From Actinomucor elegans (taxonomy: Eukaryota; Mucoromycota; Mucoromycetes; Mucorales; Mucoraceae), in assembly GCA_026027325.1 (NCBI GenBank), contig JAMSLZ010000013.1:1-62500 (forward strand): a DNA stretch of 62,500 nucleotides, written 5' to 3'. Of the stretch, positions 10,822-20,906 are shown piece after piece (position 1 is the first letter of the stretch; the number at the start of each line of letters is the position of its first letter). Below the pieces are notes generated by a model. It was given only the letters and a program-made list of their open reading frames with translations, did no database searches and was not told the DNA's origin. Both the position numbers and the translations under genes were made by a program.

Positions 10822-13800
10822 CTCCCAGACCCAATTGATCCTGATCAGGTCAAACCAAATGATAATCCGTACGGAACGATTACTGAGCGAAAGCCTTTGC
10901 TTGATAAAATAAACAAGTTATTACAGGTCAATTCTTCTATTGATATGAAAAATACATACTGCAATTTACCAGGTGCTATTATTCATCTCAAAACGAAGCC
11001 TGGAAGTGTTGCTTACAGAAAACAATACGCATTGCCTGAAGCCTATCGTTCTGCGGTCCTTGACCAAATAGAAACATGGTTACAGGAAGGTGTCATTGAA
11101 AGAGCTCCTTCTCATACATCGTGGAATAGTCCCATCCTTTGCGTCAAAAAGAAGGACTCATTCGGTAATTACACGTATGCTAAACCTAGAGTGGTTTGTG
11201 ATGTTCGTCTAGTTAACCAATTGCTGATTGTAAATGATAGACAACAACTACCTCTCATCTCAGAAATACATCAACGTATTGGCTCTGCTCCAATCCACAC
11301 TATATTGGACATTCATGCTTGCTTTACAAGTTTTAAAGTTGCTGATGAAGATCGCGAGAAACTGTCCTTTACTTGTCCCTATACCAATCGGCAGATGCGC
11401 TTTATCAAAGCGTGCTATGGCATAAGTTTCGTTGGATCGGTCGTCCAACGCAATCTGACAACACTCTTTGAAGATCTTCCTTACGTCAACGTGTATGTAG
11501 ATGACATCGTTGTTTCTACATTTCCTCCGCTATCATATCATGCAGATTGCGTTGCTGAAGTGATCAAACGTCTTACTAGTGCTAATCTCGTACTGAATCC
11601 TGATAAGATCGTATTCGCTCAACAGAGCATACACATATTGGGATGGTCGTTGATAAAAGGTAAACTGATCCCTGATCCTCGCAAAGTAGCAAGCTTAGAA
11701 AGCTGGCCTAAAATGACTACTGGACGTCATATCCAACAGTTTCTCGGGTTTATGAACTTCTTCCGTTCATCCATTCCTTTCTTTGCTAAACTCGCTGCTG
11801 ATTTAGATGACCTACGTAACGTAAAAGATATTACTAAAGTCTGGTCAAACAAACACGAACAAGCTTTTGCAGCTCTTAAATACGCTCTGGCCAATGCTCC
11901 TGTTATCTCGCCTCCAGTTATCGGTCAACGATTTCATGTTGCAACAGATGCAAGTGTGTCTGGTATTGGTGCTATGCTGTATCAAATTATCGATAATGAA
12001 GTTAAGTTTGTTGCCTTGGCTTCTCGAAAGCTTAGTGTTTCCGAACGCAACTATAGCACTACCAAACGTGAATTGTTAGCTGTCGTTTATGCATTTGCGA
12101 AATTCCACAAGTGGCTGTATCTTATTCCCTTTACGTTGCATACTGATCATAAAAGTCTCATTTACTTGCAGACTCAAGAAGTACCTAATGCTTTAATGGC
12201 TGGTTGGTATGAGGGTATTTTTGGTTATACGTTCAATACAGTTCACCTGCCTGGATTCAAAAATCTTATTCCTGACGCTCTCTCACGCCTTTATACGGAC
12301 GAGGATCAACCGATTAATGTTCTGGAGGGGGGTAGTTGTCTCGATATAGTCGCGCTTGGTGATGTTGGTAGCATTTCAAACAAAAAGAAAAGCTTGAAAG
12401 ATAGTGAAAAGGGATCTATGGCTAAAAGCAAAAAGCAATTTGCTCAACAGTCACGCCCTAGTATTTATAAAAATAATACTTCTCTCTTAGCTTCTTCTTC
12501 AACAGTACCAATATTACTTACTGATCAGAGTAATGATACTTGCGCTACTATATCTCCACAACAAACTTCTAATGACGATGAAGACCTGATTCTTCGAACA
12601 TTAAAGTTTGCTGATTATATTACACCACCTAAAAATGAACGTGATAATCTCGTATTTAAAGCACACCTTTTAGGACATTATGGTTTACAAAGCATCGAGA
12701 ACCAATTACACCATGATGGTATTCACTGGACAAACATGCGAAAAGATATTCAACAAATCTTGGGCGAATGTACTGAATGCAATAGGTTCAACATATCCAA
12801 AGTTGGTTATCACCCACCAAAATCTGTATTGCCGGATCAACCACTTGATCATTGGTGTATGGATTTAGGTACTTTTGATGTCACCTCTTCTCGCGGCAAT
12901 AACTTTATGTTAGTCATGGTAGACTATTATTCAAGGTTTACTGTTCTTAGAGCATTACCTGATAAACATAGTACGACTATCGCTGCCGAACTTTTATCTA
13001 TATTCTCGTTATTTGGCTTTCCAAAGATCTTGAATTCGGATAATGGTGCAGAGTTCACAGCTGATATTGTAGCAAAAATGATTGAGATGAGTGGCATTGA
13101 TCGAAGACTTTCATTACCATACTCTCCTACGGGTAACTCGGTAAACGAAGCATATGTCGGTTTGGCAAAACGTACAATTGTTAAGGAATTACGCGGTAAA
13201 GGCGCCGACTGGGATTATTATTTGAATTATTGTCAATACGCTATGAATTGTAAATACGCACGGTTACATAAGTCTCGTCCTTATACAGTGTTATTCAATA
13301 GACAACCAAATGGCTTTGAAGACTACTCAAATACTAAACCTGTATTGCAACTAGAAGAAACTGACACGAAAATGATTGATGAAAAATTCAAATTTGTCAA
13401 TGAAGTCGTTATACCAGCATTGTCTAAACGCATAAGAGATACGCAAGAACGTGATCACGACAGATTCGTAAAAACGCATAGGATTGTAACTAAGCAGTTT
13501 CCTGTTGGAAGTAAAGTTATGATTAAGAATGTAACACGATTAAGCAAATTAGATGCGCGTAATCTCGGTCCATTTTATATACATGGAATCACAAAGAACG
13601 GTAGCTATATCTTGAAAGATAAAGCGGGTACTCTCTTATCTAGAGATGTACCTACATCGCATATTATATTCATCTCCTCAGATAATATATCTACTGAAGA
13701 ATATCAAAAGCTTAAAGAAGATCACTTTGAAATACAAGCAGTCATTGATCATTCTGGTTCACCTGGTAATTATTTATACAGAGTCAAATGGAAAGGATAT

Positions 13801-13986
13801 CCAAACGATGAAGATGATACATGGGAACCTCCATCACACTTCGATTCAAAGAAACCAATTGAAATATATTGGGGACGTCGCAATGCTGATCATAAGCAAT
13901 CCTCTTCCAAGAAACGTAAGGCTCCTATGACAGTCAATACACGTAAGATAGCTACTCGAAACAAACGCAGTAGAAACCAACAATAG
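10822..13986 (+). CDS. Gypsy Pol: reverse transcriptase, RNase H, integrase, chromodomain
   Basis: The frame is open from the codon after TGA 10819-10821 and is in phase with gag-protease. Visible parts: RT with FIKACYGISF and the catalytic YVDD (VNVYVDDIVVST, ~11490-11520); RNase H (ATDASVSGIGAMLY, ~11944); integrase zinc finger H...H...C-x2-C (HLLGHYG, LHHDGIHW, CTECNRF, ~12664-12790); the integrase DDE core (WCMDLG, NSDNGAEF, NSVNEAYVGL); and a C-terminal chromodomain (YRVKWKGYPNDEDDTWEPPS, ~13780-13850) expected to guide integration to modified histone tails. There is no in-frame ATG near its start, so it depends on reading through the TGA, or the TGA is a mutation. The C-terminus is Lys/Arg-rich, probably a nuclear localisation signal. 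Confidence 0.95.
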   Translation, partial: LPDPIDPDQVKPNDNPYGTITERKPLLDKINKLLQVNSSIDMKNTYCNLPGAIIHLKTKPGSVAYRKQYALPEAYRSAVLDQIETWLQEGVIERAPSHTSWNSPILCVKKKDSFGNYTYAKPRVVCDVRLVNQLLIVNDRQQLPLISEIHQRIGSAPIHTILDIHACFTSFKVADEDREKLSFTCPYTNRQMRFIKACYGISFVGSVVQRNLTTLFEDLPYVNVYVDDIVVSTFPPLSYHADCVAEVIKRLTSANLVLNPDKIVFAQQSIHILGWSLIKGKLIPDPRKVASLESWPKMTTGRHIQQFLGFMNFFRSSIPFFAKLAADLDDLRNVKDITKVWSNKHEQAFAALKYALANAPVISPPVIGQRFHVATDASVSGIGAMLYQIIDNEVKFVALASRKLSVSERNYSTTKRELLAVVYAFAKFHKWLYLIPFTLHTDHKSLIYLQTQEVPNALMAGWYEGIFGYTFNTVHLPGFKNLIPDALSRLYTDEDQPINVLEGGSCLDIVALGDVGSISNKKKSLKDSEKGSMAKSKKQFAQQSRPSIYKNNTSLLASSSTVPILLTDQSNDTCATISPQQTSNDDEDLILRTLKFADYITPPKNERDNLVFKAHLLGHYGLQSIENQLHHDGIHWTNMRKDIQQILGECTECNRFNISKVGYHPPKSVLPDQPLDHWCMDLGTFDVTSSRGNNFMLVMVDYYSRFTVLRALPDKHSTTIAAELLSIFSLFGFPKILNSDNGAEFTADIVAKMIEMSGIDRRLSLPYSPTGNSVNEAYVGLAKRTIVKELRGKGADWDYYLNYCQYAMNCKYARLHKSRPYTVLFNRQPNGFEDYSNTKPVLQLEETDTKMIDEKFKFVNEVVIPALSKRIRDTQERDHDRFVKTHRIVTKQFPVGSKVMIKNVTRLSKLDARNLGPFYIHGITKNGSYILKDKAGTLLSRDVPTSHIIFISSDNISTEEYQKLKEDHFEIQAVIDHSGSPGNYLYRVKWKGYPNDEDDTWEPPSHFDSKKPIEIYWGRRNADHKQSSSKKRKAPMTVNTRKIATRNKRSRNQQ

Positions 13987-14215
13987 ATCATAGACTTTCT
14001 ATACAGTCTTGTTTGTTATTCTTCTTTTCCTTCACTTTTATCCTACGGGTTTTTTACATAAGGTTTTTATCGAGGAATAACTACGATCAGTTCATTACAA
14101 GGCGAAAGGACACGCACCGAAGTATGTAACTTCCTATTAACTTATGCACATTATAGACTACACCTAGTAACAATGCAAACACTCTTAGTATAAGCAACTG
14201 TCTAGAAGGGGGCAA

Positions 14216-14580
14216 TGTTGTAAACATGACTTGTTCAGTGTCCGTCACCAATCAGGTTAATGTTCGACAATGCTTATACTCAGCTTGTGCTTTGACAGCT
14301 TTGTAACGTCGGTTAAGAGATATATATGGAAATCAATGCTTAGTGCAACTAACCTTCATAAACTATCTATCACCGAATATAAAGTCGTACTAGAATGGAT
14401 TACTATAAATCCTTGTTAACTCCATGAGCACAGTCTTTGACTAACTCAATCGTCTATAATATCAAGTTAAATCCGAACTTCAATTTGGTATAAATAGCTC
14501 ATCATTTTAATGCTTTAATAAATCAATTCGTTTTTATCAGTCTGGTTATTTTTACAGTCTTTATTATATTCGATATAACA
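14216..14580 (+). repeat. 3' LTR of the Gypsy element
   Basis: 365 bp, preceded by the polypurine tract and followed by the ACCAT duplication at 14581-14585. It appears identical to the 5' LTR. Confidence 0.95.
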
Positions 14581-14747
14581 ACCATTTTTTATATTTAGAA
14601 ATACAATTAATAAATTAATGATACATTTATATATATTTATAAAAAAACTTTATTATATATTTGTTTTTAAAAAAAATCATATTTTTGAATATTATTTTAA
14701 TATCTAAAGAATTATATACTTATTAAATTGATAAAGATAGTTCCTCT

Positions 14748-15111
14748 TGTTGTAAACATGACTTGTTCAGTGTCCGTCACCAATCAGGTCAATGTTCGAC
14801 AATGCTTATACTCAGCTTGTGCTTTGACAGCTTTGTAATGTCGGTTAAGAGATATATATGGAAATCAATGCTTAGTGCAACTAACCTTCATAAACTATCT
14901 ATCACCGAATATAAAGTCGTACTAGAATGGATTACTATAAATCCTTGTTAACTCCATGAGCGCAGTCTTTGACTAACTCAATCGTCTATAATATCAAATT
15001 AAATCCGAACTTCAATTTTGTATAAATAGCTCATCATTTTAATGCTTTAATAAATCAATTCGTTTTATCAGTCTGGTTATTTTTACAGTCTTTATTATAT
15101 TCGATATAACA
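14748..15111 (+). mobile_element. Solo LTR of the same Gypsy family
   Basis: 364 bp, TGTTGTAAAC...GATATAACA, differing from the intact element's LTR by a few substitutions (for example GGTCAATG for GGTTAATG, GAGCGCAG for GAGCACAG). Perfect target duplication CCTCT at 14743-14747 and 15112-15116. The frame 14763-14951 inside it is not a gene. Confidence 0.93.
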
Positions 15112-15600
15112 CCTCTAAGAGAATACTGTACAGATAGAAAATCGTATAGATATCCTTATATATAGCTGCAGAAGTGTATAAAGCATTATTACCAAGAACC
15201 AGAATGTAAATGACGGTATTTGATTATTTTAAAATATCTTTATTTATATAGATCACTCTGAGCAAGTAGGCGCTAATTGATAAATACTATCTCTCACACC
15301 AAATATTACATCCAATAATATTACCTTTGAATATAATGATCCCGACACTCCTCGCCGCTCATTTAGTTATTATCTCTGGTCTTCATGATACGCAGTCCAA
15401 CCTTGTTCCTGACAAATCGTAATATGAATTTAGAATTAAGTACCGATCGTGGAAAAGTATATAAGAGATGCGTTTTATCACCTTTTGACCAGTTAATCAA
15501 TTCTTGATCTATAATAAAAACTATCCACAGTTTTAAAAGTATTTCTATCTTTCAAAATCTCTATCTACCACCTTTACAACACATATAAATCTAGAAAGGA
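15112..15600. other. Possible diverged LTR-like sequence
   Basis: No gene seen. Parts of 15160-15560 align loosely with 21925-22320: a shared ATTATTACC..GA..CCAGAAT block, a TATA-like GAAAAGTATA block, then a CCACAGTTTT block, in the same order. This suggests two old LTRs of another retroelement family. The similarity was judged by eye only. Confidence 0.35.
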
Positions 15601-15857
15601 CCGGGTAAGCTGAACCATCGTATTTTCATTTGTGATTGAAGTCTAATCTTATGGTAATGATGATAGCTTCAAAGAAACCGCGAGAATGCCGCAAGATCCC
15701 ATTCTAATCATCTTATGGCCAAAGGCTTTAATCTCGAGGAATGCGAGCTTTTGTTAAAAGCAGCTTGTATGTCTGATGAAGAAAATGCTGTAGATGATGA
15801 TGGCAGAAAAATCATCAAACGCTATCGTCCTCATTGGAGATCTGAAAAGGTAAAATA

Positions 15858-17508
15858 CAGTGACCAGCAAAACTGTTACAATGTTTTCAGTTTTTGAACA
15901 TAATCGCTTATATTTCCACGAGATCGCATTCATACTAAATGAAAAATAGCTTATTCTGAAGCTCAAGTTATTGGCTTTATTAGGAATGTTTCGGATTTGT
16001 GACTGCGTTAGTATTTTCGGAGAAACAGATTGAGAAATGAAAGGACAACATTGTAACAGTTTTGCACGGCTAGGCTCATTATTATACTAAGTCACTTTAT
16101 TCAATTGTAATAGTCAGTCCAGTGCCCTTTTCTTCTGATACATTGTTCAATACGACGTGGCATGCTATGGATGACATTTCGGCACTCTTCCTTGTCTATA
16201 ACGTCGTACCAAACCTTGGTGACTCTCATAAAGCTCTTGCATGCCCTTAGGAGGAGTATCATGCTCGTTCAACCTTATTTTTAACAACCGCCACATATTC
16301 TCGATTGGGTTGAGGTCTGGTGATTGTGGGGGCCACTCTAATACTTGATATTCTTGGTTTTTGAGGTATTCTTGTACCAAATTCGACGTATGCTTAGGAT
16401 CATTGTCATGCTGGAATACCATCTGGTCGCGCCTAAGATTCAATTCTTCTGCCGCAAAGTTGATTGTCCGATCTTGCTCGTCTTGTAAGATCTCTTTGTA
16501 CAGTGTTTTGTCCATATTACCATCAATTTTGCACATCCAACCCGTTCCAGCATAAGTTAAGGCACTCCAGATCATGATACTACCACTACCGTGTTTGACT
16601 GTAACTTTGACATGTTTAGGTTGAAGCTGCTCCTCGTCCCTAATCCAAGCCCAGACACGGCCATCCGAGTTAAATCGATTGATTTTGGTCTCATCGGACC
16701 AAATAACCCGTTTCCAGTCATCAGTGGTCCAGTCACGGTGGGCTTTGCACCACTCAAGCCTCTTGCGGATGTTCTTCTTGCTAAGCAATGGTCTTTTAGG
16801 CTTCTCAATAGCACCCAAGCCTGCTCTACGAAGGGTTCTTCTAATCATATCGGGGCTCACAAGGATACCAAAGCCCTTCTTAATGCTTTCTTGACCTTCA
16901 CAGCGTTATCCAACTTCCCTGTGGTGATTTGGCGCGAGCAATACCTTTCATCCGCATGTGACAGGGCTTGTGGTCTGCCGCCTTTGTTCATTTTACGGTC
17001 CGAACAAGCTTGCTTTCCGATTCGGCACACAGTAGCAGTACTAAGGCCGACCTTTTGGGATACTTCCCGAATAGTTTCGCCTGATTTCAAAAGTGAAACA
17101 ATGCGATTACGTTGAGAGACAGAGATTGCGCGCATAGGTAGAGTTAAGTTGTTATAAAATCACAAATTTACTGAGTAAAAAAACCCAAAGTAATAGTACA
17201 GTGTTTTTAACGATTTTAAAAGTATTCGGCTTGAATCTGTGGGCTCTAAGAGGAATAGCCAAGTTGTGGTATTCCATTTTTTTAATTTTTCATGATAGCA
17301 GCAAAACTGTTACAATGTTGTTCTCTCATTTCTCAATCTATTTCTCCGAAAATACTAACGCAGTCACAAATCCGAAACATTCATAATAAAACCAATAACT
17401 TGAGCTTCAGAATAAGCTATTTTTCATTTAGTATGAATGCTATCTCGTGGAGATATAAGCGATTATGTTCAAAAACTGAAAACATTGTAACAGTTTTGCT
17501 GGTCACTG
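15858..17508 (-). mobile_element. Tc1/mariner transposon, decayed
   Basis: 1651 bp bounded by long inverted repeats of about 215 bp (15858-16067 and 17292-17508; outer ends CAGTGACCAGCAAAACTG) and flanked by TA on both sides (15856-15857, 17509-17510), the diagnostic Tc1/mariner target duplication. Within each arm the motif GCAAAACTGTTACAATGTT occurs at the outer end and again inverted at the inner end, like the paired transposase-binding sites of IR/DR-type Tc1 elements. It inserted in an intron of the unknown gene. Confidence 0.95.
16100..17135 (-). pseudogene. Tc1-family transposase with two frameshifts
   Basis: The N-terminal part (17135-16857) has the paired helix-turn-helix DNA-binding region (SQRNRIVSLLKSGETIREVS, then KGGRPQALS). 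A one-base shift near 16870 moves into the frame 16860-16165, which carries the DDE catalytic region: VIWSDETKINRFNSDGR, then FQHDNDPKHTSN, then WPPQSPDLNPIENMW. A second shift near 16235 separates the usual C-terminus, which reads on in another frame as EECRNVIHSMPRRIEQCI to about 16100. Total length would be about 340 aa, normal for Tc1. The catalytic residues are preserved, so decay looks recent. Confidence 0.93.
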
Positions 17509-17842
17509 TATGTGTAAACCATAAACCATTTGATAAATTATACTCAACTTTCTTACAATGTATGTCTAGGCTGATGACTTTTATGATCTCTGTGATCAAC
17601 TATACATCGCTGATCGCAAATCTGAATCAGAGAGTAAACCTCGCCAGGTTTTCCGTCATACTGAAGGTTCATTAAGTCAAAAGATCTTCGAACGACTTCC
17701 AGAATGGAGTATTCTGTTGTAAACATGACTTGTTCAGTGTCCGTCACCAATCAGGTCAATGTTCGACAATGAAGAACAATTCAAATTAAAAGATGTATCT
17801 ATTATTTTTTTTTTATTTTTTTCACTTCTAATTTTATATATT

Positions 17843-19061
17843 GGAGAACATGTTTGTGCATTTAAGCATAAAAATTTAACAATTTACATAGATTTCATGA
17901 ATTATATAAATGTTAGGGTTAATTTTAAAATCACGTGATTGTTAAAATGCCCCTAAATTTATGAATTTCATTTTTTTCAGCTTTTTTTTAGAATACCAAG
18001 ACATTTTTAGAAATCACATGATATGATAGCTATAAAACATACTATATAACAACAATGTCATCCAATTAATATATGTATAAAAACTAGATTACTCTTATAT
18101 TTCCAATTTTAATTTATTTAACATAAATTGAAAAACATACATTAAAATAAATATGCCTGTAATAACATTAACAGAATATGATAAAAATGCTTTTTTAATA
18201 GAGAAATTTAAGGATGACAAATACAATGTATTGTATAATGGTCATAATTTCATAATTGATACAAAGATTGCATTTGAAGATAGTCAATTATGGATTGAAA
18301 AAAAACCATATAAAATAAAGATAGATTTAGACATTACTAGTAATGAACATATTGATTTTGAAAGTTTTATAAATGTTTTAATAAATGAAATAAATATGTA
18401 TTGTAGAAGAAATAAAATTATGAATGTAGAATTATTAAATCCTTTAATAGAATCGAATTCAAAAGAAAATACAAAAATTATGTATTTGGTATTAACTAAT
18501 ATATCCAAATTTAAAAATATAGAAAATAATCAAAATTTAAGTATTGATGATATTAAAAATAAATGTTTTTCTATTTATCCATCATTATTTTCACCATCTA
18601 TAAATATTAGTAATGGTAAGATATATATAAATTTTACAATTAAAACAGGTTTTATTAAAATAAATAACGAGATAAAAGATGAGGATATAAATTATGATGA
18701 TGCTATTAATATATTTAATAAATTAAATATTAAATAAAGTCAATATATATTTTAATATAAATAATTTTTTGAATCCTTTTATTTAATTAATAATAAAATA
18801 CGAGACTCTTAATATAATACATCCCTATCCATTAAACATATAATGATAGTAAAATGAATTAGTATGTTTTATAGCTATCATATCATGTGATTTCTAAAAA
18901 TGTCTTGGTATTCTAAAAAAAAGCTGAAAAAAATGAAATTCATAAATTTAGGGGCATTTTAACAATCACGTGATTTTAAAATTAACCCTAACATTTATAT
19001 AATTCATGAAATCTATGTAAATTGTTAAATTTTTATGCTTAAATGCACAAACATGTTCTCC
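17843..19061. repeat. Perfect 201-bp inverted repeat pair around the 194-aa gene
   Basis: Arms 17843-18043 and 18861-19061 are reverse complements with no difference that I can find. Outer ends read GGAGAACATGTTTG. The arms contain the palindrome ATCACGTGAT. No 3-bp target duplication is seen at its own borders. Confidence 0.92.
18153..18737 (+). CDS. 194-aa protein of unknown function, carried by the transposon
   Basis: A complete frame starting at the ATG at 18153 (MPVITLTEYDKNAFLIEKFK), ending TAA. AT-rich codon use matches the neighbouring transposase gene. The protein is rich in Asn, Ile, Lys and Asp, with no signal peptide or membrane helix. Predicted mixed alpha/beta character, for example KIKIDLDITSNEHIDFESFI and YINFTIKTGFIKIN. 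It lies between perfect 201-bp inverted repeats, 616 bp upstream of the transposase on the same strand. I do not recognise the family, and it does not resemble the small R-a/R-b companion protein. Accessory role in transposition is an inference from position only. Confidence 0.7.
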   Translation: MPVITLTEYDKNAFLIEKFKDDKYNVLYNGHNFIIDTKIAFEDSQLWIEKKPYKIKIDLDITSNEHIDFESFINVLINEINMYCRRNKIMNVELLNPLIESNSKENTKIMYLVLTNISKFKNIENNQNLSIDDIKNKCFSIYPSLFSPSINISNGKIYINFTIKTGFIKINNEIKDEDINYDDAINIFNKLNIK

Positions 19062-19102
19062 TTAATAAGTATTACAGTAAATTTGACTGTTATTATTATA
19101 AG

Positions 19103-20906
19103 GAAAATATACATGCTATTCATATACCTATGTATCTTTAAAAAATATTCGTAAAATTTATAATCATATATATATATATAAAACAAAAAAAAATTACAAA
19201 ATCTTTTTTATTTTTTAAGTCATGTGACATCATGATACGTATCCCTTAAGTTTAAAGGTTATCTAACCCAGCATGATATTCATCAATTATTTCTCTATCA
19301 TTAAATGCTAAAATGAAATAAAAATTGAAAAAAACATATATAAAAAACATAAAATGGATAAACTTATATACGAAGAATTAAATAAAATAAAACATAGTTA
19401 CTGGAATTTTTTAGATGAGGAATGGAAAATAAAAGAAGATGAGTATAAACATAGAACAGAACTAAAAGATGTAAAAAATATTGAAGAAATTAAGGTTGAA
19501 TTACAAAACAAATTAGGCATAATACCTATATTTTTCTTTTTAAATAATATATTTGTAAATTATAAATATAAAACTCCATATAGAGATATTGAAAAAGGAT
19601 TACTAATAATATATCACTTAATTACAGGTAAAAGCATAAGAGAAATGAATGATTACATACCCTATTCATCATTTCATGAAATATATAAAAGTTTCTGGGA
19701 TGTAAACTTAAATGAGCTACATAAAACATGTAATAAACTATTAGAAAATATGTTTAGCACAATTTTATTAAGAATATATTATGCTAATAGACTTAATCCT
19801 GAGCATTTTAAGCATGTTACTTTACTTTTGGATGGACATGATAGTAGAGTTAACTATACAGATTTGAAAATTAAAAGTAAAGATATGTATTCATATAAAT
19901 TTAAAAAATCAGGATTTAGAACCCAAGTAATAATTGATGTTAATGAAATAGCTATTTATGTATCAGATAGTTTACCATGTAAAAAATATAATGATGGTAA
20001 AATGTTTTTAGCAATGAAACTAGAAAATAAATTAAATGAAAATGATTGTATAGCAGTTGATGGAGGTTATAATTTATTTATAGAAGACTTCTTAGAGAAT
20101 TGTAGTAAATATGGAAATGATAAAATCAATAACGATAATTTTATATTTCCATTTAGAAAAAAAAAAGGAATTAAGTTAAGTGATAATGAAATTGAATTCA
20201 ATAATACTTTTGGAAGTTTTAGAAGCATCATTGAAAATAAATTTGGACGATTAGGTGATAAATTCCAAAGATTTGATAATAGTAATAAAGTTCTTAAAAT
20301 TGATAATATAAGAATATATAATTTACAGTTAAAAATGGCATTATTATTAAGTAACATCCAAAAATTTGTTGAGCTTCAAAATATTCCAATTAAAGATTAT
20401 TATGGATTATGGATACAAGATAAATTTAATTATCCAAGTAACAAAAATCATAATGAAGATGCATTTACTGAAACTTTTGAATATTGTAGAGTCATTAATA
20501 TGAGAAATAAACAAAACTCATTTATTAATGATATGCTAAATAAAAGTGAAATGATAATTGACGAAAATATAGAATACATAGAAAATGATTCATATGAAAT
20601 AGAAAAAATATTAAATCATAGAAAATATAAAAAAAGAACAAAATATTTTATTAAATGGAAAAATTATGATGATAGCTACAATAGTTGGATATGGGAAGAC
20701 GCATTTAATGATAGAGAAATAATTGATGAATATCATGCTGGGTTAGATAACCTTTAAACTTAAGGGATACGTATCATGATGTCACATGACTTAAAAAATA
20801 AAAAAGATTTTGTAATTTTTTTTGTTTTATATATATATATATGATTATAAATTTTACGAATATTTTTTAAAGATACATAGGTATATGAATAGCATGTATA
20901 TTTTCC
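19103..20906. repeat. Perfect 206-bp inverted repeat pair around the transposase gene
   Basis: Arms 19103-19308 and 20701-20906 are reverse complements without visible mismatch. The right arm begins inside the coding region: 20701-20757 encodes the last ~18 residues and stop of the transposase. So an antisense copy of the gene's 3' end sits 46 bp before its own ATG. Confidence 0.92.
19354..20757 (+). CDS. IS5/Harbinger-like DDE transposase with C-terminal chromodomain
   Basis: 467 aa, complete. N-terminal helical region; first catalytic Asp in TLLLDGHDSRVNY (~aa 160-175); second in CIAVDGGYN; Glu in FGSFRSIIENKFGRLGDKFQRF (~aa 285-310). The R..iE.kFg.l...FqRF block is typical of the DDE_Tnp_4 (PIF/Harbinger, IS5-like) fold. 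A spacer is followed by a chromodomain at ~aa 405-450 (KYFIKWKNYDDSYNSWIWED), which would bind modified histone tails or guide insertion. All catalytic residues are present and the frame is intact. The ATG follows an AT-rich leader and matches the start of the relatives. Chromodomains are standard in Gypsy integrases; I know of no routine occurrence in this transposase class. Confidence 0.88.
   Translation: MDKLIYEELNKIKHSYWNFLDEEWKIKEDEYKHRTELKDVKNIEEIKVELQNKLGIIPIFFFLNNIFVNYKYKTPYRDIEKGLLIIYHLITGKSIREMNDYIPYSSFHEIYKSFWDVNLNELHKTCNKLLENMFSTILLRIYYANRLNPEHFKHVTLLLDGHDSRVNYTDLKIKSKDMYSYKFKKSGFRTQVIIDVNEIAIYVSDSLPCKKYNDGKMFLAMKLENKLNENDCIAVDGGYNLFIEDFLENCSKYGNDKINNDNFIFPFRKKKGIKLSDNEIEFNNTFGSFRSIIENKFGRLGDKFQRFDNSNKVLKIDNIRIYNLQLKMALLLSNIQKFVELQNIPIKDYYGLWIQDKFNYPSNKNHNEDAFTETFEYCRVINMRNKQNSFINDMLNKSEMIIDENIEYIENDSYEIEKILNHRKYKKRTKYFIKWKNYDDSYNSWIWEDAFNDREIIDEYHAGLDNL

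Larger units (their letters stand above)
6221..14580 (+). mobile_element. Ty3/Gypsy LTR retrotransposon with chromodomain, nearly complete
   Basis: Two 365-bp LTRs (6221-6585 and 14216-14580, TGTTGTAAAC...GATATAACA) that read identical by eye flank gag-pol. A perfect 5-bp target duplication ACCAT occurs at 6216-6220 and 14581-14585. A polypurine tract AGAAGGGGGCAA directly precedes the 3' LTR. No standard tRNA primer-binding site is obvious after the 5' LTR, where a run of T follows. Domain order is Gag, protease, RT, RNase H, integrase, chromodomain, which is the Chromovirus arrangement of Ty3/Gypsy. Without the nested DNA element at 7931-10171 it would be about 6.1 kb. LTR identity implies recent insertion. 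Confidence 0.96.
15667..17714 (+). pseudogene. Spliced gene fragment of unknown function, intron occupied by Tc1/mariner
   Basis: Exon 15667-15849 contains the frame starting at the ATG at 15715 (MAKGFNLEECELLLKAACMS); it may begin earlier, because an acceptor-like TAG precedes 15667 and a donor-like GTAAGC lies at about 15605. A donor GTAAAA at 15850 pairs with the acceptor CTAG at 17569 once the Tc1 element is removed, leaving a ~70-nt intron. Exon 2 (17570-17714) continues in frame with ADDFYDLCDQLYIADRKSES and is then cut by a Gypsy LTR at 17715. An acidic stretch and the sequence YRPHWRSEK are notable. I do not recognise the family. It may be a host multicopy gene or the gene of another mobile element. 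Confidence 0.55.

Noticed and set aside
17843..19061. The 194-aa gene with its inverted repeats as a separate nested transposon
   Set aside because: No 3-bp or other duplication at its borders (ATT or TTG left, TTA or CTT right), and a second, similar inverted repeat lies next to it. Kept as part of the larger element, but not excluded.
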